Below, one piece after another: positions 47,737-57,592 of a stretch of DNA of 64,000 nt. Source of the DNA: X23 sp050251575. GTDB taxonomy: Bacteria > Bacillota > Clostridia > SK-Y3. Numbering within the stretch: position 1 is the stretch's first letter; every line of letters starts with the position of its first letter. The position numbers and the translations under genes were made by a program. The stretch lies in assembly GCA_050251575.1 (NCBI GenBank), contig JBFWMP010000002.1:1-64000 (forward strand), written 5' to 3'. The notes beneath the pieces are model-generated. The model was given only the letters and a program-made list of their open reading frames with translations, had not been told where the DNA came from and did no database searches.

Positions 47737-48543
47737 ATGCTTGACAGAAGAGAAGAAAATAAGGTAACATTTACTAAGATGCAGGATGATAAAGATAAAA
47801 AAAATGCAGATGAAGAAATTAATATTGAGAAAATCAAAGAGTTTGGTACAGCAGAGGTAAAAAATCCAAGAGGAAACATTCATTGTTTAACAGTCATCGG
47901 GCAGATAGAAGGGCATATTACCTTACCACCGCAGAATAAAACAACAAAATATGAGCATGTAATCCCACAATTAATTGCTATTGAAGAAAACAATGAGATT
48001 GATGGCTTATTAGTAGTATTAAATACCGTTGGTGGAGACGTTGAAGCTGGGCTGGCAATTGCAGAAATGATTGCAAGTATGGAGAAACCTGCGGTTTCAT
48101 TAGTACTGGGAGGTGGTCATAGTATTGGGGTACCATTGGCGGTATCGGCTAGATACTCCTTTATTGCTCCTTCAGCGACGATGACGATACACCCCATAAG
48201 GATGACCGGATTAGTGATTGGTGTACCACAGACATTTGAATATTTTGATAAAATGCAGGAAAGAGTAGTGCATTTTGTTACCAAAAATTCAAATATTTCT
48301 AGGGAGAAATTTAAAGAGCTCATGCTAAAAACCGGAGAATTGGCAAATGATGTTGGTACAGTATTATTTGGGCAGGATGCAGTAAGTCATGGACTGATTG
48401 ATCAAATGGGTGGTGTATCTGATGCCATTAAAAAGCTTCATGAGCTGATAGAAGACAAGAAAAAGAAAAATGATGAAGAAGAAAAGTCAGATAACCCTGA
48501 AGAACAATCAAGTGATGATAATGCGTCAAAGCCTGAAGTATAA
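47737..48543 (+). CDS. tepA: ClpP-like serine protease TepA (YmfB)
   Basis: 268 residues, ClpP/crotonase fold. Catalytic S129 in [11 protein letters not shown] and H152 in TMTIHPIRM; Asp expected near residue 200 (ANDVGT). Charged tails flank the core on both sides, and no signal peptide is seen. Orthologues next to ylzJ and spoIIIE in Bacillus are tied to spore outgrowth and degradation of small acid-soluble proteins. The sigma-G-like promoter upstream agrees with that role. GGAG precedes ATG 47737. Confidence 0.92.
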   Translation: MLDRREENKVTFTKMQDDKDKKNADEEINIEKIKEFGTAEVKNPRGNIHCLTVIGQIEGHITLPPQNKTTKYEHVIPQLIAIEENNEIDGLLVVLNTVGGDVEAGLAIAEMIASMEKPAVSLVLGGGHSIGVPLAVSARYSFIAPSATMTIHPIRMTGLVIGVPQTFEYFDKMQERVVHFVTKNSNISREKFKELMLKTGELANDVGTVLFGQDAVSHGLIDQMGGVSDAIKKLHELIEDKKKKNDEEEKSDNPEEQSSDDNASKPEV

Positions 48544-48570
48544 TAGGTTTGGCGAAGAAAGGAACACAGG

Positions 48571-48795
48571 ATGCTTATTTATTCTATTATTCCTAATGAA
48601 GTAATTTTTTCAAATCAAGATGACCAGTATGAAAAGACACAAAATATTACATATAAGGGGCAGACACTGGAAGTTACGCAGCTTGCAGCAAATCAATACC
48701 GCGTGAACCGAATTATTAGCACCAATATTAAGGCATATCTTGATCCCCAGTTACAGCCGGGCACAATTTTAGAGTACGAGCTTAAAAATTTTTAG
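48571..48795 (+). CDS. YlzJ-like small protein
   Basis: 74 residues. Pattern MLIYSIIPNEVIFSN near the start and a tail with ILEYELK match YlzJ-like proteins. It is a compact, probably beta-rich cytoplasmic protein. The tepA-ylzJ-ftsK neighbourhood is conserved from Bacillus; here uppP is inserted between. No function is known to me. Confidence 0.85.
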   Translation: MLIYSIIPNEVIFSNQDDQYEKTQNITYKGQTLEVTQLAANQYRVNRIISTNIKAYLDPQLQPGTILEYELKNF

Positions 48796-48833
48796 AGGTT
48801 TATGGATTAATTATTTATGATATGATATATTTA

Positions 48834-48872
48834 AGATGTTAGCATTTTTTAGCTGACATCTTTTATATTTTT
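48834..48872 (+). terminator. Terminator between ylzJ-like gene and uppP
   Basis: AGATGTTAGC (48834-48843) pairs with GCTGACATCT (48852-48861), with one wobble, then TTTATATTTTT. Confidence 0.85.
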
Positions 48873-48943
48873 ATTTGACAACGGTTCGCGGACTTTTTCA
48901 CTACTTTCGAATCGTGCATAAGTTTATGAATAGGAGTGTTAAA

Positions 48944-49783
48944 ATGAATACATTAGTATCTGTTATTCTAGGAATAGTACAAGGTTTGACAGAGTTTTTG
49001 CCGGTCAGCAGCTCTGGACATTTAGTAATTTTTCAAGAGCTTTTCGGGATGAATGATTTAGAAGAGAGCCATCTTTTGTTTGATACCATGCTGCATTTCG
49101 GCACGATATTATCAGTATGTCTTGTTTACTATAAGGATATATACCATTTGATAAAGGAGTTTTTTGGTTTATTGGCTGATATCCCAAAGGGAAATGTTCA
49201 GATAGATTCTTCACCATATAGAAGAATGATTTTATTATTAATTACGGCAACGATACCTACAGCAATTATTGGCTTTATGTTTAAAGATTTTTTTGAAGCA
49301 ATGTTTAAGTCTGTGCATGTTGTTGGGTTTACATTACTCTTCACCGGATGCCTGCTATGGATTACCAGCAAGCTCATTACAGGCTCGAAAGATGAAGTGA
49401 ATGCTAAATATTCCAATGCGTTCATTGTTGGGATATTTCAGGGGTTTGCAATTATGCCCGGTATATCACGTTCAGGTTCTACTATTGTAGGAGGTCTGTT
49501 GAATGGCTTTAAGAGAGAATTTGCAATTAAGTTTTCTTTTCTGATATCTATTCCAGCGGTTTTAGGTGCTGCAGTATTGCAGATACCAGATTTGCTTGAG
49601 CAGGGAATCAAAAGTGCAGATATGCTTCCCTATTTACTTGGTACGCTGGCTGCAGCGATTACAGGATTTCTAGCAATAAAATTTTTGATTAATTTATTAA
49701 ATAAAGGAAAGTTTTATTTATTTTCATACTACTGCTGGGCGGTAGGGGGAGCTATTATTGTGTATAGTATGTTTTTTAAATAG
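48944..49783 (+). CDS. uppP: Undecaprenyl-diphosphatase UppP (BacA)
   Basis: 279 residues with about eight membrane helices. It recycles undecaprenyl diphosphate and can give bacitracin resistance. Signatures: GIVQGLTEFLPVSSSGHL near residue 9 and GIFQGFAIMPGISRSGSTI near 162. ATG 48944 follows TAGGAG; an upstream in-frame start at 48875 has no SD. It serves the same lipid carrier that UppS makes. Confidence 0.97.
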   Translation: MNTLVSVILGIVQGLTEFLPVSSSGHLVIFQELFGMNDLEESHLLFDTMLHFGTILSVCLVYYKDIYHLIKEFFGLLADIPKGNVQIDSSPYRRMILLLITATIPTAIIGFMFKDFFEAMFKSVHVVGFTLLFTGCLLWITSKLITGSKDEVNAKYSNAFIVGIFQGFAIMPGISRSGSTIVGGLLNGFKREFAIKFSFLISIPAVLGAAVLQIPDLLEQGIKSADMLPYLLGTLAAAITGFLAIKFLINLLNKGKFYLFSYYCWAVGGAIIVYSMFFK

Positions 49784-49819
49784 ACTTAATTTTTAACTAT
49801 TAGATAGATATAAATAGTA

Positions 49820-50014
49820 ATTGAAAATTGAGAATTGAAAATTGAAAATTAAGTAGTGGTTTGTAGATAGTTTAATCTTCTTTTATGATAGTAGTATTAA
49901 GAAATAAATAATACATAAATCTCCGATATTTCGCAGAAGAATAAAAGGATATGACATCTTAAACTTTATCTAAATAATTCTCAATTCTCAATTTTAAATT
50001 CTCAATTCTTAATT
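49820..50014. repeat. Facing AT-rich heptad arrays in the ftsK leader
   Basis: Left arm 49820-49853: ATTGAAA, ATTGAGA, ATTGAAA, ATTGAAA, ATTAAG. Right arm 49977-50014: ATTCTCA, ATTCTCA, ATTTTAA, ATTCTCA, ATTCTTA, ATT. The arms are reverse complements in register, separated by ~123 bases. The right arm ends 12 bases before the ftsK ATG, next to its SD. Confidence 0.9.
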
Positions 50015-50026
50015 GGGGTGGTTGCA

Positions 50027-52345
50027 ATGGCGAAACGAAAGATAAAAGGAACAGCGAAGGTATCAAGTAAAAATCATATGAATGTAGAAATAACCGCACT
50101 ATTTGTTATTGCTTTAGGGCTATTAATGGGTGTGAGTTTTTATTCAAAAGCGGCTGGCTTTTTCGGTGATATGCTCAAAACAATTTTCATGGGCCTGCTT
50201 GGGTATTTGGTGTATGTGATTCCTTTATTGGTTATTAGTTACGGTATTCATTATATTATAAGAAAAGGAAATATAACAAACAAATTCAGGTATTTATTAA
50301 CCGCAGGTTTGTTGATAATACTGAGCGCAGTTATTCATATTTTTTCAAGACAGGAAGCAGATCAGTTAACACTGCATGAAAGCATAAAGTTATTTTACAA
50401 TAATGGCATCCAGGGAAAAAGTGGCGGAGTGGTAGGCGGATTGATTGCAGAACCTGTGATTAATATGTTTGGTGTTTCAGGAGCATTCATTATTTTTATC
50501 ACTTTAATCATCGTATTTATACTAATTATTACAGAAGTTTCACTTTTTAAAGTTTTAAGCTTTGTGGCTAAAGCTATAAAAAAATCTTTACATACCCTAT
50601 TTAAGAACATTCCGGCATTATTAAAGAGGGATGTGTCAGAAAGGACTCATATGAAGCAGAGTTCTATCAATGTTTCTCCTGAACAGAAAGTTGAACAGCA
50701 GGTGTTTGTTGATAGTCAGGCTGCAGCAGCTAGTGAGCCTATATTTAAGATATACGATCATAGTACAAGGGCGAAGGAGATACAGGAAAGTCAGCAAGAA
50801 GTTTCACTTGAAGACCGGCAACCAAAGGTAAAAGGAACGGTTAGTAAACATCAGGAGAGTGAAATGCCGTCCATTGTTCCATGTAATGAGCCTATTCAGT
50901 ATTCATTTCCGCCTGTAGAATTATTGCATTTCGATGCAGTTTCCAAAGATGAGCAGAAAGGCTCCCATAACGATTTAAGGCAAAATGCGAAGAAATTGGT
51001 AGATACCCTTAAAAGCTTTGGTGTAGAAGCAAGAGTGCTTGAAGTAAGCAGGGGTCCTTCTGTAACAAGATATGAGCTGCAGCCGAGTGCGGGGGTGAAG
51101 GTAAGTAAGATTGTTAATCTATCTGACGATATAGCCCTGAATCTTGCTGCTTCCGGTGTGAGGATTGAGGCACCTATTCCCGGTAAGGCGGCTATTGGTA
51201 TAGAGATAGCTAATAAAGAGGTTACTCCCGTATATTTGAGAGAAGTTATTGAGTCGGAAGAGTTTAAGAATTATCCGTCAAAGCTTGGATTTGCTGTGGG
51301 TAAGGACATTACCGGAAAGCCTGTAGTAGCGAATATAGCGAGAATGCCACATTTGCTAATAGCAGGAGCGACCGGCTCAGGCAAGAGTGTCTGCATTAAT
51401 ACTTTAATAACCAGTATATTATATAAAGCAAATCCAAATGAAGTAAAGCTTCTGATGATTGACCCTAAGGTAGTTGAACTGGGTGTTTATAATGGTATTC
51501 CACATCTATTGATACCTGTTGTTACGGAGCCTAAAAAAGCTGCAGGCGCTTTAAATTGGGCAGTACAAGAGATGGTAAACCGATATAAGCTTTTTGCAGA
51601 TAATAATGTAAGAGATTTACATGGATATAATGAATTCATTAAAGAACAGGGAGAGAGTGAACAAATTCTTCCCCAGATTGTGATTATTATTGATGAGTTA
51701 GCAGATTTGATGATGGTTGCGCCAGGAGATGTGGAGGATGCGATATGTCGTTTAGCGCAAATGGCGAGGGCTGCCGGGATGCATTTAGTCATTGCCACAC
51801 AGCGTCCGTCGGTTGATGTGATTACAGGTATTATTAAAGCAAATATTCCCTCAAGAATTTCTTTTGCAGTATCTTCACAGGTAGACTCCAGAACGATTTT
51901 AGATATGGCAGGTGCGGAAAAGCTGCTTGGTAAGGGAGATATGCTTTTTTATCCTGTAGGAGAGTCAAAGCCTACCCGATTGCAGGGAGCATTTATTTCA
52001 GATAAAGAAGTTGAAGCTATTGTTCAGTTTATTAAATCAAATTCGGGTGCCAGCTATCATGAGGATATTATTGAGCATATAGAGAAAGAGAATGAAGTAG
52101 AAGCAGCAGATCCCGGTGATAATGATGAGTTGCTTCCCCAAGCCATCGAACTGGCAGTAGATAACGGACAAGCTTCTGTTTCTATGCTGCAAAGACGTTT
52201 GAAAGTAGGATATGCCCGAGCGGCAAGGCTTGTTGACCAAATGGAGGCAAGGGGAGTAGTCGGAGGCTTTGAGGGAAGTAAACCAAGGCAGGTACTGATA
52301 AGTAGACAGCAGTACCATGAAATGATGATGAACAGTGATCAATGA
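50027..52345 (+). CDS. ftsK: DNA translocase FtsK/SpoIIIE
   Basis: 772 residues. About four N-terminal membrane helices (to ~185) are followed by a linker, then the RecA-like motor with Walker A GATGSGKSV near residue 450 and Walker B IIIDELADLMM. A C-terminal winged-helix gamma domain reads QASVSMLQRRLKVGYARAARLVDQME. It pumps chromosomal DNA through the division or sporulation septum. ATG 50027 with GGGGTGG upstream. The tepA-ylzJ-spoIIIE neighbourhood argues for SpoIIIE function. Confidence 0.97.
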   Translation: MAKRKIKGTAKVSSKNHMNVEITALFVIALGLLMGVSFYSKAAGFFGDMLKTIFMGLLGYLVYVIPLLVISYGIHYIIRKGNITNKFRYLLTAGLLIILSAVIHIFSRQEADQLTLHESIKLFYNNGIQGKSGGVVGGLIAEPVINMFGVSGAFIIFITLIIVFILIITEVSLFKVLSFVAKAIKKSLHTLFKNIPALLKRDVSERTHMKQSSINVSPEQKVEQQVFVDSQAAAASEPIFKIYDHSTRAKEIQESQQEVSLEDRQPKVKGTVSKHQESEMPSIVPCNEPIQYSFPPVELLHFDAVSKDEQKGSHNDLRQNAKKLVDTLKSFGVEARVLEVSRGPSVTRYELQPSAGVKVSKIVNLSDDIALNLAASGVRIEAPIPGKAAIGIEIANKEVTPVYLREVIESEEFKNYPSKLGFAVGKDITGKPVVANIARMPHLLIAGATGSGKSVCINTLITSILYKANPNEVKLLMIDPKVVELGVYNGIPHLLIPVVTEPKKAAGALNWAVQEMVNRYKLFADNNVRDLHGYNEFIKEQGESEQILPQIVIIIDELADLMMVAPGDVEDAICRLAQMARAAGMHLVIATQRPSVDVITGIIKANIPSRISFAVSSQVDSRTILDMAGAEKLLGKGDMLFYPVGESKPTRLQGAFISDKEVEAIVQFIKSNSGASYHEDIIEHIEKENEVEAADPGDNDELLPQAIELAVDNGQASVSMLQRRLKVGYARAARLVDQMEARGVVGGFEGSKPRQVLISRQQYHEMMMNSDQ

Positions 52346-52365
52346 TGAATGTAGAATTATTTAGT

Positions 52366-52382
52366 AGCTCGGAGCTTGGAGC
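52366..52382. repeat. Heptad units after ftsK
   Basis: AGCTCGG, AGCTTGG, AGC, in the inverted sense relative to the array at 52622-52646; together they bracket the intergenic region. Confidence 0.7.
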
Positions 52383-52621
52383 AAAATAAGATTATCCTTA
52401 TTCTATCATAAAAACTTGGTTTTTTCAGTATTTTCAAACCGACTACATCATATTCTAAGATGCATATAAGACACTTAATTATTCACAAATATGCTATTAG
52501 TACTATATTATACTTAATAATGTGAATACTACTAATTAGGTAATGCTAATGGAGTCACCATTAGCATTTTAAATTATGTGCAGCTAATATTACGATTATA
52601 GTTTTAAGATTAGGAGTGCGA
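52383..52621. other. Intergenic region between ftsK and the radical SAM gene
   Basis: The ftsK-ygiQ spacer is 322 bases (52346-52667). Besides the heptad units at both ends it holds the hairpin at 52542-52575 and a possible promoter: TTCACA (52482) with TATTAT 18 bases later. No reading frame of credible length with an SD is visible. Confidence 0.6.
52542..52575 (+). terminator. Hairpin AATGCTAATGG upstream of the radical SAM gene
   Basis: AATGCTAATGG (52542-52552) pairs perfectly with CCATTAGCATT (52558-52568), loop AGTCA, followed by TTAAATT. A weak T-run makes it either a terminator or a leader hairpin. Confidence 0.65.
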
Positions 52622-52646
52622 AGCTCCGAGCTCCAGGCCCCAAGCT
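52622..52646. repeat. Heptad array upstream of the radical SAM gene
   Basis: AGCTCCG, AGCTCCA, GGCCCCA, AGCT; ends 21 bases before the ATG. Confidence 0.8.
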
Positions 52647-52667
52647 AATACGAAAGGTAGTGAACCA

Positions 52668-54551
52668 ATGGCGATAAATGATTTTTTACCAATGACAAAA
52701 GAAGATATGGAACGGCGAGGATGGGAGCAACTTGATTTCTTGTATATCAGTGGGGATGCCTATGTGGATCACCCCAGCTTTGGACCGGCCATTATTACTA
52801 GAGTTTTGGAAAGCAGCGGATATAAAGTAGGTATTATTGCACAGCCTGATTGGCGAAATGTTGAAGATTTTGTTAAGCTAGGAAAACCTAGACTGGCAGT
52901 TCTCGTTTCTTCAGGCAATTTAGATTCTATGGTAAATCACTATACGGCAAGCAAGAAACCTAGGAGTGATGATGCATATTCTCCTGGAAATAAAGCTGGA
53001 TATAGACCTGATAGGGCTGTGATTGTTTATTGTAATCGGATAAGGGAAGCCTTTAAAGATGTACCTATTATTATTGGTGGAATTGAAGCCAGCTTAAGAA
53101 GATTTGCTCATTATGATTATTGGGAAAATAAAGTGAGACGATCTGTCTTGATTGATTCACGCTCGGATTTATTGATTTATGGAATGGGAGAAAAACAGAT
53201 TATTCAGATTGCGGACGCATTACATCAGGGGAAGCAAACGAGTGAAATCACGAATATAGCGGGAACGGTTTATCTTACAAATCACCTTGACAATATAAAT
53301 GGAAGAATGATTATGATACCTTCTTATGAGCAGGTAAGAGATGATAAAACACACTATGCAGAAGCTTGCAAAATACAGTACGAAGAGCAGGACTCTATCA
53401 GAGGGAAGACAATTGTTCAAGCACATAGTGATAAATATCTGGTTCAGAATCCTCCCATGGCACCTCTGAACCGAAAAGAGCTTGATGCTGTTTATGCACT
53501 TCCTTACCAGAAGACATATCATCCGAAATATGAAGAATTGGGTGGCATTAAGGCAATAAAGGAAGTGCAATTCAGCATAGCCAGCTCTAGAGGATGTTTT
53601 GGCTCCTGTACTTTTTGCGCGTTAACCTTTCATCAAGGGAGAACAGTGCAAAGCCGCAGTAAAGCTTCAATTGTAAATGAAGCTAAAAATATGATATGGA
53701 ACGCAGATTTTAAGGGATATATACATGATGTGGGAGGACCTACAGCTAATTTTAGGAATGAATCATGTGAAAAACAAATAAAGCATGGATCATGCAAAAG
53801 CAAACAATGTCTCTATCCAAGTCCTTGCAAAAAGTTAAATATATCTCATGATGAATATCTTGAAGTGTTAAGAGAATTAAGAAACCTTGAGGGTGTAAAA
53901 AAGGTATTTATCCGCTCGGGCATAAGATATGACTATCTCATGCATGACCGTCAAGATGATTTCTTTTGGGAGCTTTGTGAGCATCATGTGAGTGGACAGT
54001 TGAAAGTTGCACCGGAGCACGTTTCGCCTGAAGTATTAAAAAGAATGGGGAAACCATCTAGGCAGGTGTATCAAAAGTTCGCAGATAAGTTCTATCAAAT
54101 TAATAAGAAGATAGGTAAAGAACAATATTTAGTTCCATATTTAATGTCTAGTCATCCCGGAAGTGGGTTGAAAGAGGCAATTGAGCTTGCAGAATACTTG
54201 AGAGACAATAAGTATTATCCCGAACAGGTACAGGATTTTTATCCTACACCGGGAACATTAGCCACCTGTATGTTTTATACAGGTCTTGATCCGAGAACAA
54301 TGGAAGAAGTATATGTGCCTCGCTCTCCAAGAGAAAAAGCGATGCAAAGGGCATTGCTTCAATATAGAAATCCCGCTAATTATGAATTGGTATACGAGGC
54401 TTTGATAAAAGAGGGAAGGAAAGATTTGATAGGATTTGGACAGAAATGTTTGATTCGTCCGCGAAGGCAGAGAGACAATCATGGAGAATATTCCAAGAAG
54501 GATAATTCACAAACTGTTAAGAAGAAAAATATTCAACGTGGCAGAAAATAA
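52668..54551 (+). CDS. YgiQ family radical SAM protein
   Basis: 627 residues. N-terminal UPF0313 region [19 protein letters not shown], then a B12-binding-like segment, then the radical SAM core with C310-x3-C314-x2-C317 in [12 protein letters not shown]-terminal extension follows ([20 protein letters not shown]), and the tail is basic. The reaction of the YgiQ family is not established as far as I know. AAAGG precedes ATG 52668. It has no operon partner here: the spacer to rny is about 200 bases, without a clear terminator. Confidence 0.93.
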   Translation: MAINDFLPMTKEDMERRGWEQLDFLYISGDAYVDHPSFGPAIITRVLESSGYKVGIIAQPDWRNVEDFVKLGKPRLAVLVSSGNLDSMVNHYTASKKPRSDDAYSPGNKAGYRPDRAVIVYCNRIREAFKDVPIIIGGIEASLRRFAHYDYWENKVRRSVLIDSRSDLLIYGMGEKQIIQIADALHQGKQTSEITNIAGTVYLTNHLDNINGRMIMIPSYEQVRDDKTHYAEACKIQYEEQDSIRGKTIVQAHSDKYLVQNPPMAPLNRKELDAVYALPYQKTYHPKYEELGGIKAIKEVQFSIASSRGCFGSCTFCALTFHQGRTVQSRSKASIVNEAKNMIWNADFKGYIHDVGGPTANFRNESCEKQIKHGSCKSKQCLYPSPCKKLNISHDEYLEVLRELRNLEGVKKVFIRSGIRYDYLMHDRQDDFFWELCEHHVSGQLKVAPEHVSPEVLKRMGKPSRQVYQKFADKFYQINKKIGKEQYLVPYLMSSHPGSGLKEAIELAEYLRDNKYYPEQVQDFYPTPGTLATCMFYTGLDPRTMEEVYVPRSPREKAMQRALLQYRNPANYELVYEALIKEGRKDLIGFGQKCLIRPRRQRDNHGEYSKKDNSQTVKKKNIQRGRK

Positions 54552-54723
54552 AGCAGTTATTAATTGAATCTTGACAGTGTTTTTAAAAAAGTTTACAATT
54601 AGCATATATATTTATGCAAGTAAATATATAATTATGTTTTTTTATGCAAATTTCTCGGGAATATTTTACAATGAATGGGAAAAGATTTAAAAATACGTAT
54701 ATCGATAAAGGGAGGTGTAGGAT

Positions 54724-56292
54724 ATTACAGTTACAATTGGACAAATAATGTTAATAATTACAGTTGCACTTGCCGCAGCAATAGGTTTATGTATAGTTGC
54801 CTTTCAGTTAGGAATTAAATATAGAAGAAAGATTGCTGAAGCTGAAATTGGTAGTGCAGAAGAAGAATCAAAACGAATCGTTAATGATGCTATAAAAACC
54901 GCAGAGGGTAAAAAGAGAGAAGCATTGTTAGAAGCAAAAGAAGAGATGCATAGAAATAGGTCTGAATTTGACAGAGAAGTAAAGGAAAGAAGAAATGAAA
55001 TTCAGCGTCAAGAGAGAAGAGTACAGCAGAAAGAAGAAACACTGGACAAAAAGGTTGAATCTCTTGAGGTAAAAGAAGAGGCATTAAATAAAAAGAATAA
55101 AGAAGTACAAGTTTTGCATGAACAAACACTGGAGATACAGGCTAAACAGACAGAAGAGCTCGAAAGAATTTCTGGATTGACAGTAGAAGAGGCAAAAAGC
55201 TTCTTGCTTAAGAATATTGAAAGTGAGACGAAGCATGAAGCAGCTATCATGATAAAAGATATTGAAGCTAAAGCGAAAGATGAAGCTGACAAAAAGGCGA
55301 AAGATATTATTAGTACTGCCATACAAAAATGTGCGGCAGATCATGTAGCAGAAACGACGGTTTCAGTTGTTCCACTCCCTAATGATGAAATGAAGGGAAG
55401 AATTATCGGCAGAGAGGGTAGAAATATCAGAACGCTTGAAACCTTAACAGGTATAGACTTAATTATTGATGATACTCCTGAAGCAGTAATATTGTCAGGT
55501 TTTGATCCTATCAGGAGAGAAGTTGCCAGAGTAGCACTTGAGAAATTGATTATAGATGGACGTATTCATCCTGCTCGTATTGAGGAAACAGTAGAGAGAG
55601 CGAAGAAAGAAGTAGAAAATACCATCAGACAAGAAGGAGAACATGCTACCTTTGAAACAGGTGTACATGGACTTCACCCTGAAATAATCAAGCTTTTAGG
55701 TAAATTAAAGTTTAGGACCAGTTATGGACAGAATGTTCTTAAACACTCGATAGAAGTTGCTCATCTTGCTGGTATTATGGCAGGTGAATTAGGTGTAGAT
55801 ATTAGTATTGCTAAAAGAGCAGGACTTCTTCATGATATTGGTAAAGCGGTGGATCATGAAGTAGAAGGTTCTCATGTAATGATAGGTACAGATATCGCCA
55901 ATAAATATAGAGAGAGCCAAGAAGTAGTTCATGCGATTATGGCACATCATGGTGATGTTGAGCCTGAAACAATTATCGCATGTCTGGTACAGGCATCAGA
56001 TACAATTTCTGCTGCAAGACCTGGAGCCAGACGTGAAAACCTTGAAACCTATATAAAACGATTGCAAAAACTTGAAGAGATTGCTAACTCCTTTACTGGC
56101 GTAGATAAGTCCTTTGCGATTCAGGCAGGAAGAGAAATAAGAATTATGGTTAAGCCTGAAGACTTAAATGATGAAGGTACCCTATTAGTTGCTAAGGATA
56201 TTGTTAAGAAGATTGAAAGCGAATTAGAATATCCGGGCCAGATTAAGGTAAATGTTATCAGAGAAACCAGAGCAATAGAGTACGCAAGATAA
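54724..56292 (+). CDS. rny: Ribonuclease Y
   Basis: About 522 residues. Membrane-anchored endoribonuclease that starts mRNA decay. It shows an N-terminal membrane helix, a long coiled coil (~35-205), a KH domain ([17 protein letters not shown] near 222), an HD domain with [12 protein letters not shown] near 368, and a conserved C-terminal domain. Start: a perfect GGGAGGTG (54710-54717) is placed for ATT 54724, and a TAG in frame at 54718 rules out anything longer. ATG 54748 has only a weak GGA upstream and would remove eight residues. I mark the ATT as probable. Confidence 0.9.
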   Translation: MTVTIGQIMLIITVALAAAIGLCIVAFQLGIKYRRKIAEAEIGSAEEESKRIVNDAIKTAEGKKREALLEAKEEMHRNRSEFDREVKERRNEIQRQERRVQQKEETLDKKVESLEVKEEALNKKNKEVQVLHEQTLEIQAKQTEELERISGLTVEEAKSFLLKNIESETKHEAAIMIKDIEAKAKDEADKKAKDIISTAIQKCAADHVAETTVSVVPLPNDEMKGRIIGREGRNIRTLETLTGIDLIIDDTPEAVILSGFDPIRREVARVALEKLIIDGRIHPARIEETVERAKKEVENTIRQEGEHATFETGVHGLHPEIIKLLGKLKFRTSYGQNVLKHSIEVAHLAGIMAGELGVDISIAKRAGLLHDIGKAVDHEVEGSHVMIGTDIANKYRESQEVVHAIMAHHGDVEPETIIACLVQASDTISAARPGARRENLETYIKRLQKLEEIANSFTGVDKSFAIQAGREIRIMVKPEDLNDEGTLLVAKDIVKKIESELEYPGQIKVNVIRETRAIEYAR

Positions 56293-56297
56293 TGTAA

Positions 56298-56360
56298 GTG
56301 GGTAGTGAGCAATGGGTAATGGGTAGTATTGTAGAATCTGCCATCCATTGTCTGCTACCC
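56298..56360. repeat. GTGGGTA heptad array and facing arm upstream of ymdB
   Basis: GTGGGTA, GTGAGCA, ATGGGTA, ATGGGTA (56298-56325) face CCATTG, TCTG, CTACCC (56345-56360). GGGTAG and CAATGG pair with CTACCC and CCATTG. TCTTTTTAAT follows, so the hairpin may also terminate rny. It ends 26 bases before the ymdB start. Confidence 0.8.
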
Positions 56361-56386
56361 TCTTTTTAATGACAGGAGGAAATTCA

Positions 56387-57160
56387 TTGAATGTTTTAGC
56401 AATAGGTGATATTGTCGGGAGTCCAGGCTGTAATCTGGTTATAGACTTTTTGCATAGAATAAAAAAAGAGTTTGCTGTGGACTTATGTATTGCAAATGGT
56501 GAAAATAGTGCTGCAGGAAATGGAATTACGAGATTTATTGCAGATGAGCTATTTACCGCCGGTGTTGATGTTATTACCTTAGGAAATCATGTGTGGAATA
56601 AAAAAGATATTTATAGACTATTTGAAGAGCATGCAAGTATCATCAGACCGGCAAATTATCCTCCTGGAACCCCGGGGACAGGGCATATGATAGTAAATGT
56701 GGGAAAGTATAAAGTAGGGGTTATAAACGTTTCTGGAAGAGTCTATCTTGAAAATCTTGATTGTCCTTTCAGAGCAGTAGAAGATGAATTAAAAACAATT
56801 TCTAAGGTGACTAATATTATCATAGTAGAATTCCATGCAGAAGCTACTTCGGAAAAGGTTGCTATGGGGTGGTATTTGGATGGGAAAGTAAGTGCAGTAT
56901 ACGGTACCCATACTCATATACAGACTGCCGATGAAAGGATTTTACCAAGAGGAACAGGATATATTACCGATATTGGCATGACAGGTCCTTACAATTCCAT
57001 CTTAGGTGTAAAAAAAGAAATTATTATCAATCGTTTTATAACACATCTGCCGGAGAAGTTTGAAACTGCTGACGGACCTGCCCATTTTAATGGAATTCTA
57101 TTGGAGATAGATGAAAGTACAGGAAAGACAAAAAGTATTAATCGATTAATTATTAAATAA
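56387..57160 (+). CDS. ymdB: YmdB-type metallophosphoesterase
   Basis: 257 residues. TTG 56387 follows AGGAGG by seven bases; upstream in-frame codons lie before the SD. Metal-site motifs: AIGDIVGSPG at the N-terminus, ANGENSAAGNG near 37, LGNHVWN near 66, EFHAEATSEK and YGTHTHIQTAD. YmdB of B. subtilis has phosphodiesterase activity toward cyclic nucleotides and affects biofilm and motility decisions; it pairs with rny and spoVS in many genomes, as here. Confidence 0.93.
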   Translation: MNVLAIGDIVGSPGCNLVIDFLHRIKKEFAVDLCIANGENSAAGNGITRFIADELFTAGVDVITLGNHVWNKKDIYRLFEEHASIIRPANYPPGTPGTGHMIVNVGKYKVGVINVSGRVYLENLDCPFRAVEDELKTISKVTNIIIVEFHAEATSEKVAMGWYLDGKVSAVYGTHTHIQTADERILPRGTGYITDIGMTGPYNSILGVKKEIIINRFITHLPEKFETADGPAHFNGILLEIDESTGKTKSINRLIIK

Positions 57161-57188
57161 ACATATTCTCAAAAAAATATAAAAAAAA

Positions 57189-57215
57189 GAAGGAATTTCC
57201 TATTTTGTGTAGAAT
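57189..57215 (+). promoter_or_regulatory. Sigma-H promoter for spoVS
   Basis: GAAGGAATT (57189-57197) matches RNAGGAWWW exactly, 11 bases follow, and GTAGAAT (57209-57215) matches RNNGAAT. It is 41 bases before the spoVS ATG. spoVS is a known sigma-H gene in B. subtilis. Confidence 0.75.
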
Positions 57216-57256
57216 ATATGTTATAAGTTGAAATAATATCGATGGAGGTAGCAACA

Positions 57257-57517
57257 ATGGAGGTACTCAAGGTTTCATCTAAATCGAATCCAAATTCTAT
57301 TGCAGGTGCATTAGCAGGGGTTATACGGGAGAGAGGTATGGCAGAAATACAAGCAATAGGTGCAGGTGCTATAAATCAATCTGTAAAAGCGATAGCGATT
57401 GCAAGGGGGTTTGTGGCTCCTTCAGGAATAGATTTGATATGTATTCCAGCGTTTACTGATATCATGATTGAAGGGGAAGAAAGAACGGCTATAAAACTCA
57501 TTGTAGAGCCTAGGTAA
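57257..57517 (+). CDS. spoVS: Stage V sporulation protein S
   Basis: 86 residues, standard length and nearly invariant sequence (MEVLKVSSKSNPNSIAGALAG, GAGAINQSVKAIAIARGFVA). Small Alba-like protein that affects progress through sporulation and septum formation. ATG 57257 is seven bases after GGAGG; an ATG 15 bases upstream is in frame but precedes the SD. Own sigma-H-type promoter and own terminator make it a single-gene unit. Confidence 0.97.
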   Translation: MEVLKVSSKSNPNSIAGALAGVIRERGMAEIQAIGAGAINQSVKAIAIARGFVAPSGIDLICIPAFTDIMIEGEERTAIKLIVEPR

Positions 57518-57550
57518 TTGGAAGTATTTTTTATATTAACAATTTTTATT

Positions 57551-57592
57551 GAGTGCAAAAGTCCTCAGGGATTTTTTGCACTTCTCTTTTAT
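57551..57592 (+). terminator. Terminator after spoVS
   Basis: GTGCAAAA (57553-57560) and TTTTGCAC (57575-57582 region) form the outer stem, TCC/GGG the inner, loop TCA, then TTCTCTTTTATT. Confidence 0.9.
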
